Part shown: one piece after another, positions 34,602 through 45,837 of the stretch | Layout: each line of letters starts with the position of its first letter | How positions within the stretch are numbered: position 1 is the stretch's first letter | Assembly: GCA_014529385.2 (NCBI GenBank) | Contig: CM043955.1 | Location: forward strand, 146,998,640 to 147,062,639 | From: Adiantum capillus-veneris | Taxonomy: Eukaryota; Streptophyta; Polypodiopsida; Polypodiales; Pteridaceae | Direction: 5' to 3' | DNA length: 64,000 bases | The notes under the pieces: model-generated | The model's database searches: none | What the model was told of the DNA's origin: nothing | Seen by the model: the letters and a program-made list of their open reading frames with translations, nothing else | Translations under genes and position numbers: made by a program

Positions 34602-35275
34602 ACGAGTACTTGTCGAGTGGTATGGGACGCTCATGAGGACAAGGGTTTTTATAAATAATGTATATACCGATCGGACATAATAGCGCCAGTAGAGATTCTT
34701 GAGTGAACCTAATCCAAGGGTTGTTAGTTTAAAATTGGACGACTTCTTGTTTCACTATTGTTTGTAATACTGTTTGAAGGTCTGTTTTAACGAACCAGTA
34801 TTATAAATAAAGTAAAGGAACATGTATGTTTAAATAGTGTGGTAATAATTAGATAACAAAAGAAGGGTGAGTGTGGTGTTGAAAGTGGGAGAATGATACC
34901 CCGACGGTATTATTCTATGGACGGGTGGACCCGATGAGTCGGGTAACTTTCCAACGCTAGAAATTTTTTTATTAGTCATAAATCTTAAAAGAGACAAACC
35001 TTGGGGGTTGTGCTTCTGAAACATGGGGAAAAAAGCGCACAGGTTGGTCACTCTAAGATTTATACCTTTAGGTATAGTTGATTATAGATAGTTTATAGAT
35101 AGGGTTATGGTGGTCACGCTCCGCCATAGCGAGATAGAACCAATCCTGCACTAACGGTTCATGCTCGTAGCTACGTAGTAGCTAAGGCAATGTCCGTTGG
35201 TTTTTCTTCTTAGGATTGGAGACCTATCAAAGGTACTCCGCTCCTCTCGACAAGGGGAAGGGACCTCACACTTCT
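34602..35275. other. Right part of the GyR insertion, nothing recognised
   Basis: No coding frame or RNA gene seen. It contains short hairpins, such as cccga...tcggg near 34930, and a run of mixed composition ending at the RT junction. Confidence 0.5.
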
Positions 35276-36000
35276 AGATCATAAATAGTGTTTTGAAGAG
35301 ACTCAAAAAAATCCTCTTTTCCCTGCATCTTTGAAACACCACTTTCAAGAACAATAAATACACCTCTTTAGATAAATAGATGGTGAAATCATCCACAAAG
35401 ATTACAAAAACACTTATGTAAGAACTCACTAAATATTTATATCATACATATCTAAAAAGTTAGCATTGCATAAACCAAATGGCATAACCAGATACATGAA
35501 TGCTCCCCATTCAGTGATAAAAATTGTTATAGCTCTATTTTTTGGTGCAATCTTTGGCTAGTTATATCCATTATAACCAGCTATCTCATCTAGTATCCTA
35601 TCTATGAATTGTAGTGGGAATGGGTCTTTGATGGTCTAGGCATTCAACTTTCTGTAATCCACACATACTTCGAGTTTTCCATTTTTCTTTGGAACCACCA
35701 CTATGGGAAATAGTTAGTCATTGCTTGTTGCCACTTGTGTGATGAGCCCTGCCTTCAGAAGGTTGTTTATCTCCACTTTGATCTTTTTAGCATAGTTTGG
35801 ATTCATTATATATCTTTGCAATCTGACTGGTCTAATATCAAGCTTAAGTCTGTGCTGACAAACCTCAAGGTGTCGACTCCTTTGAGATATGAGTGCTCCT
35901 AGTAGGCAAAGAAAATTTTGAAAAATCTACCTTGCCTTTTTTTTAATCTTTGATCTCAAGTGCTTGTTAATCTTGATCATCTTTGTATCCAACTCTCAGC
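35276..36000 (-). pseudogene. pol: GyR RT N-terminal half
   Basis: The minus strand encodes VVVPKKNGKLEVCVDYRKLN with stops, then ITEWGAFMYLVMPFGLCNAN and IFVDDFTIYLSKE, the FVDD catalytic motif. Numerous stops and frame changes mean no function. Upstream DNA (36001-36415) is weakly coding at best and ends at the GyM LTR. Confidence 0.8.
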
Positions 36001-36415
36001 TTGGGATCCATTCTTCTACTCCTTGATCATCTAGTAAAAACCAATTCAATGTTCCACCCCCTTTTCTTTTGGCTAAGGATTAAGTTTCTTTCTCTGTTTA
36101 AATTCCAACTAAATATTCAATATTAGTTATATATGAAGTGCTTGGAGATTGTTCTCCATTAGATAATATTTGACTTGCACCATCTGGTGTTTCCATACTC
36201 TACTGCCTGAATTCCATGTTACTATTGTCTGATTTGATTCTACCCCGTTGTATTTTCATATGAGGTTTCCCTAGGCATCTGATCCACTCCCTCAAATCAA
36301 GCTTTGTTGTCCAAACTTATTGTTCTCTCCCTTTGGTTCAATTCAATGAAGCTATTTGGGTACTATTCTCACTATTCATGTGCCTTCTTCTAATTAGCAA
36401 TACCGTGTTTAGATC

Positions 36416-37352
36416 TGTTGGATGGGTACGCCGCGACGGACGTCAGCACAGCGAGAACTCACCTAACAAGTAATGTCAGCTAAGGACAAACCTCGACCCG
36501 CAGGCGCGTGGAAGCAAGCATAAGGTGTCAACCTACACTCGACCGACTCTTAACTAATTCCTACAAAGGTCTCTACCAATTGTCTAAGTCACAGCCTTCA
36601 AGAGTACAAAAGAGGAAACTTCCTACAACGCTTGCTAGAGCCGAACACCCATCAAACACTTTCGAAACACCATAGAACTTGAAGGAGACCCTACTAATAC
36701 CTATAGGCGGCTCTCCCTAAGGTCTATGAACCGAAATCACGACCCAAAACACTTGGTGTAGAAACACGTAGGATGTCTGGCCGAAATCTGCAGGTCTTCA
36801 TTTCCAAAATCTGAAATACCTAATGTGTAGTTCTACTCAATGTGAGCGCGTGGATATGCTGCAATGCGAAATCAGATAGCGTATGCTCACCCAAAAGACC
36901 GATGAAGCTCGTAGAAGGATCTCTCAAAGCCGGACCGTACGCGCGCAATGTTGGTATTGGCACGTAGCTCTAGTCGGGGGCAACACGCTGCACTTCTCCG
37001 CACTCGATTCCGACCACCATAGCACACGTAGCATCAAGGCGAAGCTCACACACTCTCTCTCGTACACAGTACGCTCACTCACAGACTTCAAACTTCTTTT
37101 TTTAAATGACAAAAGGTTTTTTTTCATTAAGGTCAAAAAGTGGTATATATACCTTACAACTTCTCAAACCCTAAAGTTCCAAAAACAACCATCTATTTAA
37201 TCTAACTATCAAAACTGGAACACACTCTAGAAACTTCTGTAAGTCCCAATATTTACAAGGTGAAAATCGGGTTTTCCTCAATGAATGAATAATTACAAAA
37301 ATAATAGTCCGCCGAGTAGTTAGATGCCGTGGGGTGTGTCCTGCTTCTAGCA
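36416..37352 (-). repeat. GyM 3' LTR (937 bp)
   Basis: On the minus strand it runs TGCTAGAAGCAGG...GTACCCATCCAACA, right after the purine tract. Positions 36416-37024 align with 50993-51541. A TATATATA at 37144-37151 may be the promoter. Confidence 0.9.
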
Positions 37353-37365
37353 TCCCCCTCTCCTC
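37353..37365 (-). other. GyM polypurine tract
   Basis: The minus strand reads GAGGAGAGGGGGA, ending directly at the LTR TG. The span 37366-37652 between it and the last ORF holds degraded coding-like text only. Confidence 0.88.
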
Positions 37366-37652
37366 GTTCATGTCGTCCCCGACATGGCCTTGATCCGGTG
37401 CTTCATCTTATGGTCTCCCGTATCTTTAGCAGTGATTCGTACCTTGCATGTAGATTCAACATTGTTGGGCCAAAGATATCTGTATGCATGGTGAAGAACC
37501 CCGTGTAGAATGCTTCTTCAAAAGCCTGGAGGTGATAGGATGGTAGAAAAATAATTCTTTGATACAACGCATGTATCACCTCCTTGGAAGGCTGACCTGA
37601 CAGATCATAAGCACATCTGTATGTATCGGAAGAAGAATATGCTGTCGGCCAC

Positions 37653-40600
37653 CTAGCCTGGCTTGAAGGTCTCGAACACTGCTAGGATGGTTCTGCAGAT
37701 TTTTCTCATCATAATGTATGTAAGGTTAGGTGAGCCAGTGAATAACTTTATGGCGCTCGTTAGGGTTTTCACCATGTATTGTACACTTATTCTCTCACCT
37801 GCCTTTACGCCTGGCAGCTTTGGGTAGTTCAGCCAAATGGGTTGGCTTCTTTGCAAGATTTCTTGTGCCTTCCACGTCCTAACCCTTGGTAGAGGACAGA
37901 AGCTGAGGTTGTCTCTGATGTGTTTAGGTGACTCTACCAAGTGTATTAGGTATTGTGGGTACTTGGTAAGACAAGCCTTCCTCCACTGTGGCTGATAATC
38001 CACTATGAGCTTTACTCCTTCTCGCCTCGAGGTGTCTGCATTGTAGAGAGGTTTCGTTGGCTCTTCTCTTATTCACTTGTTTATTGTTTCTGCCTCATAT
38101 TTCAGCAATGGATACGGGAGAGAGGGCTGAAGCCACTCGCGCCTGAGATTGCTGGCATCGATCTTCTGAATGGTCATAGATTTGAAGACCCTCTGCTCCC
38201 ATTCCAAGGCTTCCTTTGTGCTTTCTCTGAGCTCTGTCTCTATTGCCTTACGAAATTTTTCCTCCTCTTCTTGTGTTAGATCCTGTGGCTCTTGAGAGGA
38301 TCCTGCTATGCATTCCTCTGGCATGGGTGTGTCCACAGGATCTGTCACATTGTCGAGGTTGATGCCCTCATTGGCAGTTGGCCCCTGAGCTTTCTCCTTC
38401 TACTTGTTGCCTGCCTTTCAACTCCTCAATTTTCTTGAGGAGTGTCTGCTTTTCCGCTTCGGCTTCTCCACCCATAGTCACAAGGAGGTCATTAAGTTCA
38501 TCGTTTACTCTTTCCGCCTCCTCGAGCTTTATCTTTATGCTCTCCATTTCTTCTTGTAGGGTTTTTTGGCTGTCCTCCATTCTTGTTTTCATTGCAATAG
38601 AACCTTCAGTCATCATCAGCCTCTGCTTCTTTTTGAGAGTCAGCTCCTTCTGAAGTTCCTGCATTTGCTCTTCATATATTTGACTCTCGGAAGTGATTTG
38701 AGTCGAGCTCGTAGCTCTAACTCTAGCAGGTGATGCTCGCAGCCTCTGGATGGTTTGATCTTTGACTTTTTAATTGGTCCTTGAGCTCAAGGACTTCATC
38801 CAGGCTTGCTTCTTGTTCTATCTCTGCCTTTTCCTTGGCATTCCTCATGGCCTCTACTTATTTTGTTTCTTCTGCTAGCTGGAGTGTCAGATTATCCCGT
38901 TCTTTTTCAGCATCTTGCAATGACTTGCTGAGCTATAGACACTCTTCTCAGCTGCTTGTATTCTTTTTGCTACTGCCTCATTTGCTTCTTCCTTTGCTTG
39001 GCAGTTTTGTAGAGCTATTGCCAAGCTGGCCTGGAGGTCAGCTTCTCTCTCTTTTAGCCCTTGGCTTTGTACCTGCAGAGAATCCCTTTCCATCTTCGTC
39101 TTTTCTTCGGTGGCCTTTAGAGTTATCATTTCTTCGTCTGATGCCATAGATTGTGCTCGTATTCTAGCTAGCATTGTCATCACCATGTCCTAGTCATTAG
39201 AGGGCGGGTGCAGGTCTACCGTGTCGTTAGCAATCTCTTTTAGCTACACTAGTCAGATGCCTGGCATCTGTTCCTTATGCCCTGTCCTCGCCAAGTCGAA
39301 TGCGACTGTGGCGGCTTCTTCCCTCGTATAGCCTGCAACTAGCAGGTCCAAAAATGCATAATAGGCCTCATCTAGTCCTTTTTGTTCAGACTCAGGCTTG
39401 GCCTCTTCCTTAGGCTCAGGTTGTTGCCTTCTCTTGCTCCTCAACTTGGTTTTCTTCTTGTTTGTTCTCAGCCTCTTTATCTTTTGGTGGAGGGCTGCTA
39501 GGCGGTGGTGATGGCTGCGGGCTGGGTTTAGGGATTTCTGGTAAATTTGCAGGTTTGCCTTTTAAGTCCCTGTCTGATTTTGTTTTCCTTTCCCTTTCTT
39601 GGATTTCTTGCTCATCTAGCAATGTCTGCCTTATCTGCTCCACTTCCTCCTCGGTGAAAGGGACATGGGGAATGTTTTCCGCTGCAGCATCAAGAATCTT
39701 GAAATTCTTGATGTAATCTTCAAAGCGGTCCCTCTGCACTCTTCTGGATGATCCGGACATAGACTCGAGAGATGGCTTCCAGAGTTCGTTTAAATCACCC
39801 TTGAGGACTCTTTTTGCTCGGAAACTCTCCATTAGCCTCTCGAGTCTTGCCGCTTTTTGTGACCTTGTCTCTTTGGCCGACACTTGAGCAGACTCCTTTT
39901 TTCCTTTCTTCTGCTCAGGTTGCTCCTCTGCCACTGGCTCTAGCCGTCTCTTCAACCTCGTAGCCACCCTTGGTGTTCTTTGTGGCTCATCTTCCTTGTC
40001 TCCTTTTACCCTTAGCCAATCATTCTGAGATGGGGGATCAAGCCACCTTTCTTTAGCGTGTAGTGCTGCATAAACCACCTTGGTTATCATTTCTCCTGGC
40101 ACTACATAGGTTGGATTTTTGTTGCCCATTTTTACCAAGCTGTCATGTATGTAAGCCGCATAGTTGATTATATTTGGGGTGCCTTTTATCATTGCCCAAG
40201 TAAACGTTGTGGCAATTGCACCTGGCGGCATCCTGTACTTCTGTGGCCTCTTTGTGCACATGTGGAAGTACTGGTTGTACAATTGGCCCATGATTGCCAC
40301 CTTTGGGTTGGCAATGTCTTCAAAGGTGTAATTTGCCTTTTTCTCTTTGTACACCTTGACTTCATCCCTTGTTTTTGTCACATTGTCTCCCTGATTGGAG
40401 AGATCTAGTGCATGGGCTACAACCCGCTCCGTGATTATGATCTCTGTATCGGGTCTGCCTTGCAAATCTGTCACCTTGGCCACTCCATCCTTTTTTATGC
40501 TTGTTACAAACTCCCATACTCTTTTGACGTCCACCCCTGGTGGTATTGCTTCGATGTGCTACTTTCCAACACTTGGGGAGTAGGATGAAGTTGATGTGTG

Positions 40601-40850
40601 ACTTTGAGCTGTTGGTATAAGTTGATTCAACTTGATTGTTTCCCACTTCGGCTGTAATTATTGGCTCCATTGTTTCCTCCTCCAACTTCATCAGTTGAAT
40701 GGCATTGATTTTCAATGGTGGTTTACTTTGTTGTTGTCGCAGAAGCCGTCTTTTTGCAATGCGTTCTTGTGCTTCGGCTTGAGCTTCCTCCTGTACTCTC
40801 TCTTTTTCCTTCAGTCTTTGCTTTCCTTGATGAATTTGTTGGAGCATCTC
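37653..40850 (-). pseudogene. GyM extra coding region after integrase, unrecognised (over 1,000 codons)
   Basis: It follows integrase after one TAG (40851-40853) in the same frame. In order on the minus strand: a Glu/Arg/Gln-rich helical segment (40850-40362); a 372-codon frame (40534-39416) with WEFVTSIKKDG, VVAHALDLSNQGDN and MPPGAIATTFTWAMIKGTPN, then a basic linker and a Pro-rich end (SPQPSPPPSSPPP); a long coiled-coil tract (about 39444-38368) broken by stops; an acidic segment (38348-38073); and a C-terminal block (38003-37653) with PQYLIHLVESPKHIRDN. Long coherent frames joined by few breaks indicate a former single protein. No membrane segment or envelope motif is evident, although the position matches env-like ORFs. 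The 372-codon part may relate to plant transposon-associated domains; I cannot name it. Confidence 0.7.
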
Positions 40851-43800
40851 CTATGTGAGTGGTAGATGATATCTTCTCAGTCGACACCCACTAATCCAGT
40901 TTGGCATTTCTTCACCTGCTAGTGCAGCAAGCTTGACAGCTCCACTTTGTGATAGATCATGAATCACAAATGGTCCCATCCCTCGCTTTTTCAATTTCTT
41001 GGCATGTTGCTTCAAGGTATAAACAAGTATGTAATCACCTGTTTTGAACTCTTTGGTATGCACATGTTTATCAAAAAATTCATTTTGTCTTCTCTTTTTA
41101 GCATAGATTGAAGCGACAGCTCGTAAGCGTAGTTCATCTAGCTTTTCAAGATCATTCATCCTTGAAGAGAGTTCATGCCCTGTCCATTCCAAGCTTGTTG
41201 CTACTCGTAGAGTTGGGATTAAAAACTCTATGGGTAGTATAGCATTTAGGCCAAACACCATGTTGTATGGTGTTGTTCCTATTAATGTTTCGTAAGCTAC
41301 CCTGTATGCCCATAGTGTTGAGTGTAGTTGCTGATCCCAATCTGTTCTTGATTTTGACACTATTTTAGTGAGAACCGTGCATAGTGTTTTATTTGTGGCC
41401 TAAGCTTGCCCATTGGCTTGTGGATGATATGGTGCTGATTTCCTATGTATGACCATGAATTCCTCTAGTAGATATTCAATGACTTCATTGAGAAAGTGTG
41501 TTCCACGATCACTGAAAATTTCTATTGGTAACTCGTAACGTACAAAAACAGTCTCATAAAAAAATTGTGCCGTGGTGCGTGCATCATCTTTTTGTGTTGC
41601 TTTGGCTCCGACCCATTTTGTGAGATAATCTGTAGCCATAATGATATATTGGGTATGGGTGCGATATGTAGGGGGTGATATAGGTCCACAAAATCAATGC
41701 CCCATTTTGCAAATGCCCTTGCCCCCATTATTGGCCTTAATGGCATCTCATCTCGTTTTATTGGTATCTTGGTGCTTTGACATGCATCACAACGCTTTAC
41801 AAACTCGTCGGCATCCATGTGCAATGTAGGCCACCAAATTCCTGCGGTTAAGACAATTCTTATCGTCTTATCGCCCGAAAAATGGCCTCCACTTATTCCA
41901 CTATGTGCATGTTCTAGAATCAGCAGGTATTCGCTTTCACTTGCAAAAATTCTAAGTTGATTGTCCTTTCCCCGCTTATAGAGTTGACTCCCAATTAACT
42001 GAAAGTCACGAGCTTCTCGCTCTGTAGCTTTTTTCCGTGCTCTTGTAATGTTCTTAGGGAACGTCCTAGTGGTTAAGAAGTCAATGATATATTGACTCCA
42101 TGCAGGTGCTATGTTCACCTGAAACAAAGTTGCGTGATCCACTGGTCCTTTGGCACTACATACTGTACAATTTGTAACATAAGAATGTGTATCCGCATAC
42201 ATAGTTGGCCAATTAACCCCTAACTGTTTCAGTCTCTGGTGTGTTTTAACTGTTGAACAGTGAAAAGCACATCCCTGGACATGTGCCTCTTCAAGGTAGC
42301 ACTCGAATTCTTCCGGATTTATACATAATCGTATGATTAGGTCAGATTCAAGATGATACAGCCGTCCTGCTATCAACTGGAAGTTTTTTGTTTGTCGAAT
42401 TGTTTGCTGTTTGGATCTGCACTCCGTATTATCAAACTCATGTCCGAAGGAGAGAATGCTAACTATTTCTTGAGACCATTTGGGTACCATTTCAATGTTG
42501 AAAAGATAAGCATCTGGTATGTCATCATCTACCCCTTCTAGAGCTTTCCCGTTGTGTATTCTTGAAAGATGATCTGCTCGTAGATGGGTTTTACCCTTTT
42601 TGACCACCACTGTGAAGTCAAATTCTAGCAATATAATAAACCAGCGTACGATTCTCCCTGTATTGCAAGGTTTATTTACTAGGTACAAAAGAGCTTGATG
42701 ATCTGTAAAGAACACAAATTTGTTTGCAAGTAGATAATGCCGAAATTTTTTTACAGCATAAATCATTCCTAATCCTTCCCTCTCAGTGGTTGTGTAGTTC
42801 TTTTCTGCAATGTTTAACCGTCGGCTCGCATAGCAAACCGGAAAATCCATTGTTCCGTCTCCAGGTTGAGCTAGAATACTTCCAGTGGCATATGCTGAAG
42901 CATCAATGTGCACATGGAATATCTTTTCCCAATCTGGTGCCTTTAGTACAGGTGTTGATATAAGGTTTTCCTTTAGCTTTTGGAATGAGGTCTCACACTC
43001 CTCAGTCCACTCGAAATTGACTAGCAACCAATACAAAGGTTGTGCGATAACCGCATACATGTATATGAATCTTCGATAATATCCGTAGTGCCCCATGAAG
43101 GATTGCACTTGTTTCGCATTAGTAGGCTTGGGCAAGTCTACAATGACTTTGACTTTGTCTAGGTCTGTGGTTATGCCGTTTTGTGAGACAATGTGTCCTA
43201 AGATTCGTCCTTGCTTAACCATAAATATACACTTTTCCGAGTTTAGACAGATTCGATATGTTCTACACTTTTCAAAGACCTTTTGCAAATGGTCAATATG
43301 TTCCTCTCGCAGAAGAGAGTGTGCACACAGGTCATCCATGTAAATTTCTAAGAATATTCTTAGGTATTCCTTGAAAGCGTGAGTCATTAGCCTCTGGAAA
43401 GTGGCTGGTGCATTTGTTAAGCCAAATGGCATAACTCGATATGCATAAATCCCCCATTCTGTGGCAAACGCTGTTTTGTATTGATCCTCCCTTGCTATTT
43501 CCAGTTGGTTATATCCTGAAAACCCATCTAGAAAGGAATAAGCCCGTTTCCCGGCCACTCGCTCCAGTACATGTTCTATGATTGGCAAGGGATAATTATC
43601 CCTTATGGTTGCTGCATTCACCTTCTTGAGGTTTACACACACCCGTAGTTTTCCATTCTTTTTGGGAACTACCACAATGGGTGACACCCAATCTGTATGT
43701 TCAATCTCATAGATGAATTCCGCTTCCATCAATTTATCAATCTCTTCCTTGATTCGTTTAGCAAATGTGTCATTATATGTATAAGGACGTTGTTTGCTAG

Positions 43801-44176
43801 GTTTTGCATCTGATTTCAAAGGAATTGTATGTTGGCATATCAATGGATCAATTCCTTTGAGGTGTTTATAGGACCAAGCGAACACATCTTTATACTTCGT
43901 GAGAAGTTGTCTTAGCTGTGCTTCCTCCTCAGGCTCTAAATTGTTAGCTATATAGACCGGCTGAGGATTTTCACCTAGTTTTACGAGGTCTATTTTTTTT
44001 GCATTTTCAGACCCATCGTAAGATTCTTTGTTGGTTCTCTCCCTGGTTGGTGGTGTCATAATGATTTTTCTATCTTGGATAGTAAATTTCCGATAGTGTG
44101 CTGGTACGTTCATGTTGCCCTTTTCTGACTCCCTTTTCCCATCACTATCCTCTTCAGTAGTCCATATCTCTCTCAA
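40851..44176 (-). pseudogene. pol: GyM RT-RNase H-integrase
   Basis: The 884-codon frame (44176-41522) has VVVPKKNGKLRVCVNLKKVN, FLDGFSGYNQ, MPFGLTNAPATFQRLM and YMDD at residues 279-282. It continues through RNase H (HIDASAYATG, TTTEREGLGM, TDHQALLYLVN). Two HHCC modules then follow in tandem: H632, H639, C670, C673 and H758, H765, C796, C799, with identical spacing. The integrase core starts KWGIDFVDL. It frameshifts near 41700, continues with MATDYLTKWVGAK, SDRGTHF and PYHPQANGQA, has TAG at 41400-41402, and ends with a C-terminal region (41360-40851) containing LWAYRVAYETLIGTTPYNMVFG and GDYILVY. One frameshift and one stop make it non-functional. Confidence 0.92.
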
Positions 44177-44572
44177 AGACCTTTTTAGTTCTTGGTATTT
44201 CTGTTTACGCTCCAGTTTGGTCCACTCTTGGTCTTTTGTTGTTTCTTTTTTTTTTTTTCAGATTTTTGTGATTTTGTTTCGGTTTTAGCTTTTCTTACCT
44301 GTTTTATCTTATCTCGCGTTCTTTCTTTTCAATTTTCTGAGAATTTTCCTGATATTTGATTTTTTACACAATCCTCAGCTTTTACAAGCATCAAATAGTG
44401 AGTTTTACCTTTTATCTTGGGCAACAGGTTCTCTCTCACTTTGTTTCCTGCTCTTTTCCTCCTATAGCGTTCTTGGCGTCTAGGGTGTTGACTAGCAAAA
44501 TCATAAAACTTGATATTCTTGGCTTCATTTCCACGCTCACTTGAGGTGTCTGAACACTCATTATCTGCATCA

Positions 44573-45329
44573 TCATTTATCCTTATCGCAAAATTTTGTT
44601 GTTGGACTATCGGTAATGGTACAGACATCCAATGTTGCCAGTATGTGCTCCCATTCTAGAGGTTCCAAGGAATCTTCAGGGAAAGGTTCCGGAATATACT
44701 GCTTGTCCTCAATTGCTCTTTCTAAGACGCATTCCTCTTTTCTTAAACTTCCACAATGTGAAGCTCCGCACATCCATAGCTCTTTTGGTTGCCCTAACCA
44801 TGCTGGTAGTTCCGATCCTGCTACTGTAGCCGAATCAAACTCTTCCACTGGTGTTTGGTTTACATCTTTGTAACTATGGTCTTTCAGGTGTATTTTAGTT
44901 GTCGTCTCGCCATGTCTGAGGTATATGTGGTCATAACCCCAATCTTGGACCATCTTCAGTTGTCGCATGAATGGTCATCCCAAGATTATCTCATAATTGT
45001 TCTTTTTGTCAAAATCGACTATTGCAAATGTATGCTCATACTCGATTCCGCACAAAGTGACAATTACTTTTTCTAAGAGTCCTAGAGGCTTCTCCATGAA
45101 CCCATCTGCCAACTACAGCTTCATTCTGGTAGCCCTCAAAGCTGGTTTTCCCCATTTTCTCCAGATTTCCTTGGTGGCGATAGCAAGGGTCTGCTCCACT
45201 ATCAAGAATAGCTTTGGAAACTACTCCTTGGAATTCTACCGGTAGCGTCGTGTTTCCGTCTTCTCCCTCGCAATATTCTCCAACCTTATTCAATGGTACC
45301 GGCCTAGTGTTTAGGTTAGGTCTGTCCAA
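44573..45329 (-). pseudogene. pro: GyM aspartic protease region
   Basis: AILDSGADPCYR carries the DSG active site, with a frameshift just after it. The continuation in other frames has GLLEKVIVTLCGIEYEHTFAIV and IILGWPFMRQLKM, the C-terminal ILG motif, then GYDHIYLRHGETTTKIHL. A further charged linker (44628-44329) leads to RT. Confidence 0.82.
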
Positions 45330-45837
45330 CTCCCTGATTCATTCTTGGAGCTTCAAGGTGGGGTCTTTCACTCCAAATTTTTCTAGGCATTTTCCTATTG
45401 TGGTCCACATGTTTGTTCTTAACCTTAGGAGTTCTGCTAACGTGATTGTGCATGCCACCGGGGTGGATAACAACTCAATCAATCCTTGCGAATCCATCAC
45501 CTGGTTAGAAGAAAGTCTTTCATATGGGATTGCTTTCACTTCCGACTTAGCTTCATATTCTCCTAGGTAAGAGGTTAAAGTTCTCAAAGAGTCTGGTTGA
45601 CTGTGCCCCGAACTAATAGATCCTTGGTCTCCCCCTTATGAATGTATCTCAAAGTTCATTTGTGATCTTGCCTCAAATTCTTCAATAGGAGGTAAGATCA
45701 CATTCTTTTCTTTTCTCGTGCTATTCATGTGGTTACTCATCCTATTAGCCTCGTTGGCCTCTCGGATTTGCTTCCACAGATCATCTAAACCATTACCGTC
45801 CTTACCCATTTCTGCCAATATTTTAGGATGGACCCCG

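Larger units (their letters stand above)
32040..35275. other. Unidentified 3.2-kb insertion splitting GyR RT
   Basis: RT text stops near 35275 after FKTLFMI and resumes near 32036, so the DNA between is an insertion or rearrangement. It holds a 41-bp direct repeat (32152-32180 and 32193-32221), a TATA box, a minisatellite, a small exon-like ORF and a 93-bp-period duplication. I found no clear terminal repeats or target duplication, so the element class is unknown. Confidence 0.55.
31240..36415 (-). mobile_element. GyR: antisense Ty3/Gypsy remnant with a 3.2-kb insertion
   Basis: Minus-strand RT and RNase H fragments occur at 35276-36000 and 31424-32036 in the correct order of one Gypsy pol. 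They are separated by 32040-35275, which has no pol homology. No LTR of this element is seen. Its upstream end is replaced by the GyM LTR at 36416. Confidence 0.7.

Noticed and set aside
34900-34960. Possible hammerhead ribozyme (GATGAG followed by a short stem)
   Set aside because: The CTGATGA and GAAA core boxes are not present together; the motif is only a CCCGA/TCGGG hairpin.
37653-40850. Envelope gene in GyM, from its position after integrase
   Set aside because: No signal peptide, transmembrane segment or fusion motif seen; kept only as an unrecognised region.
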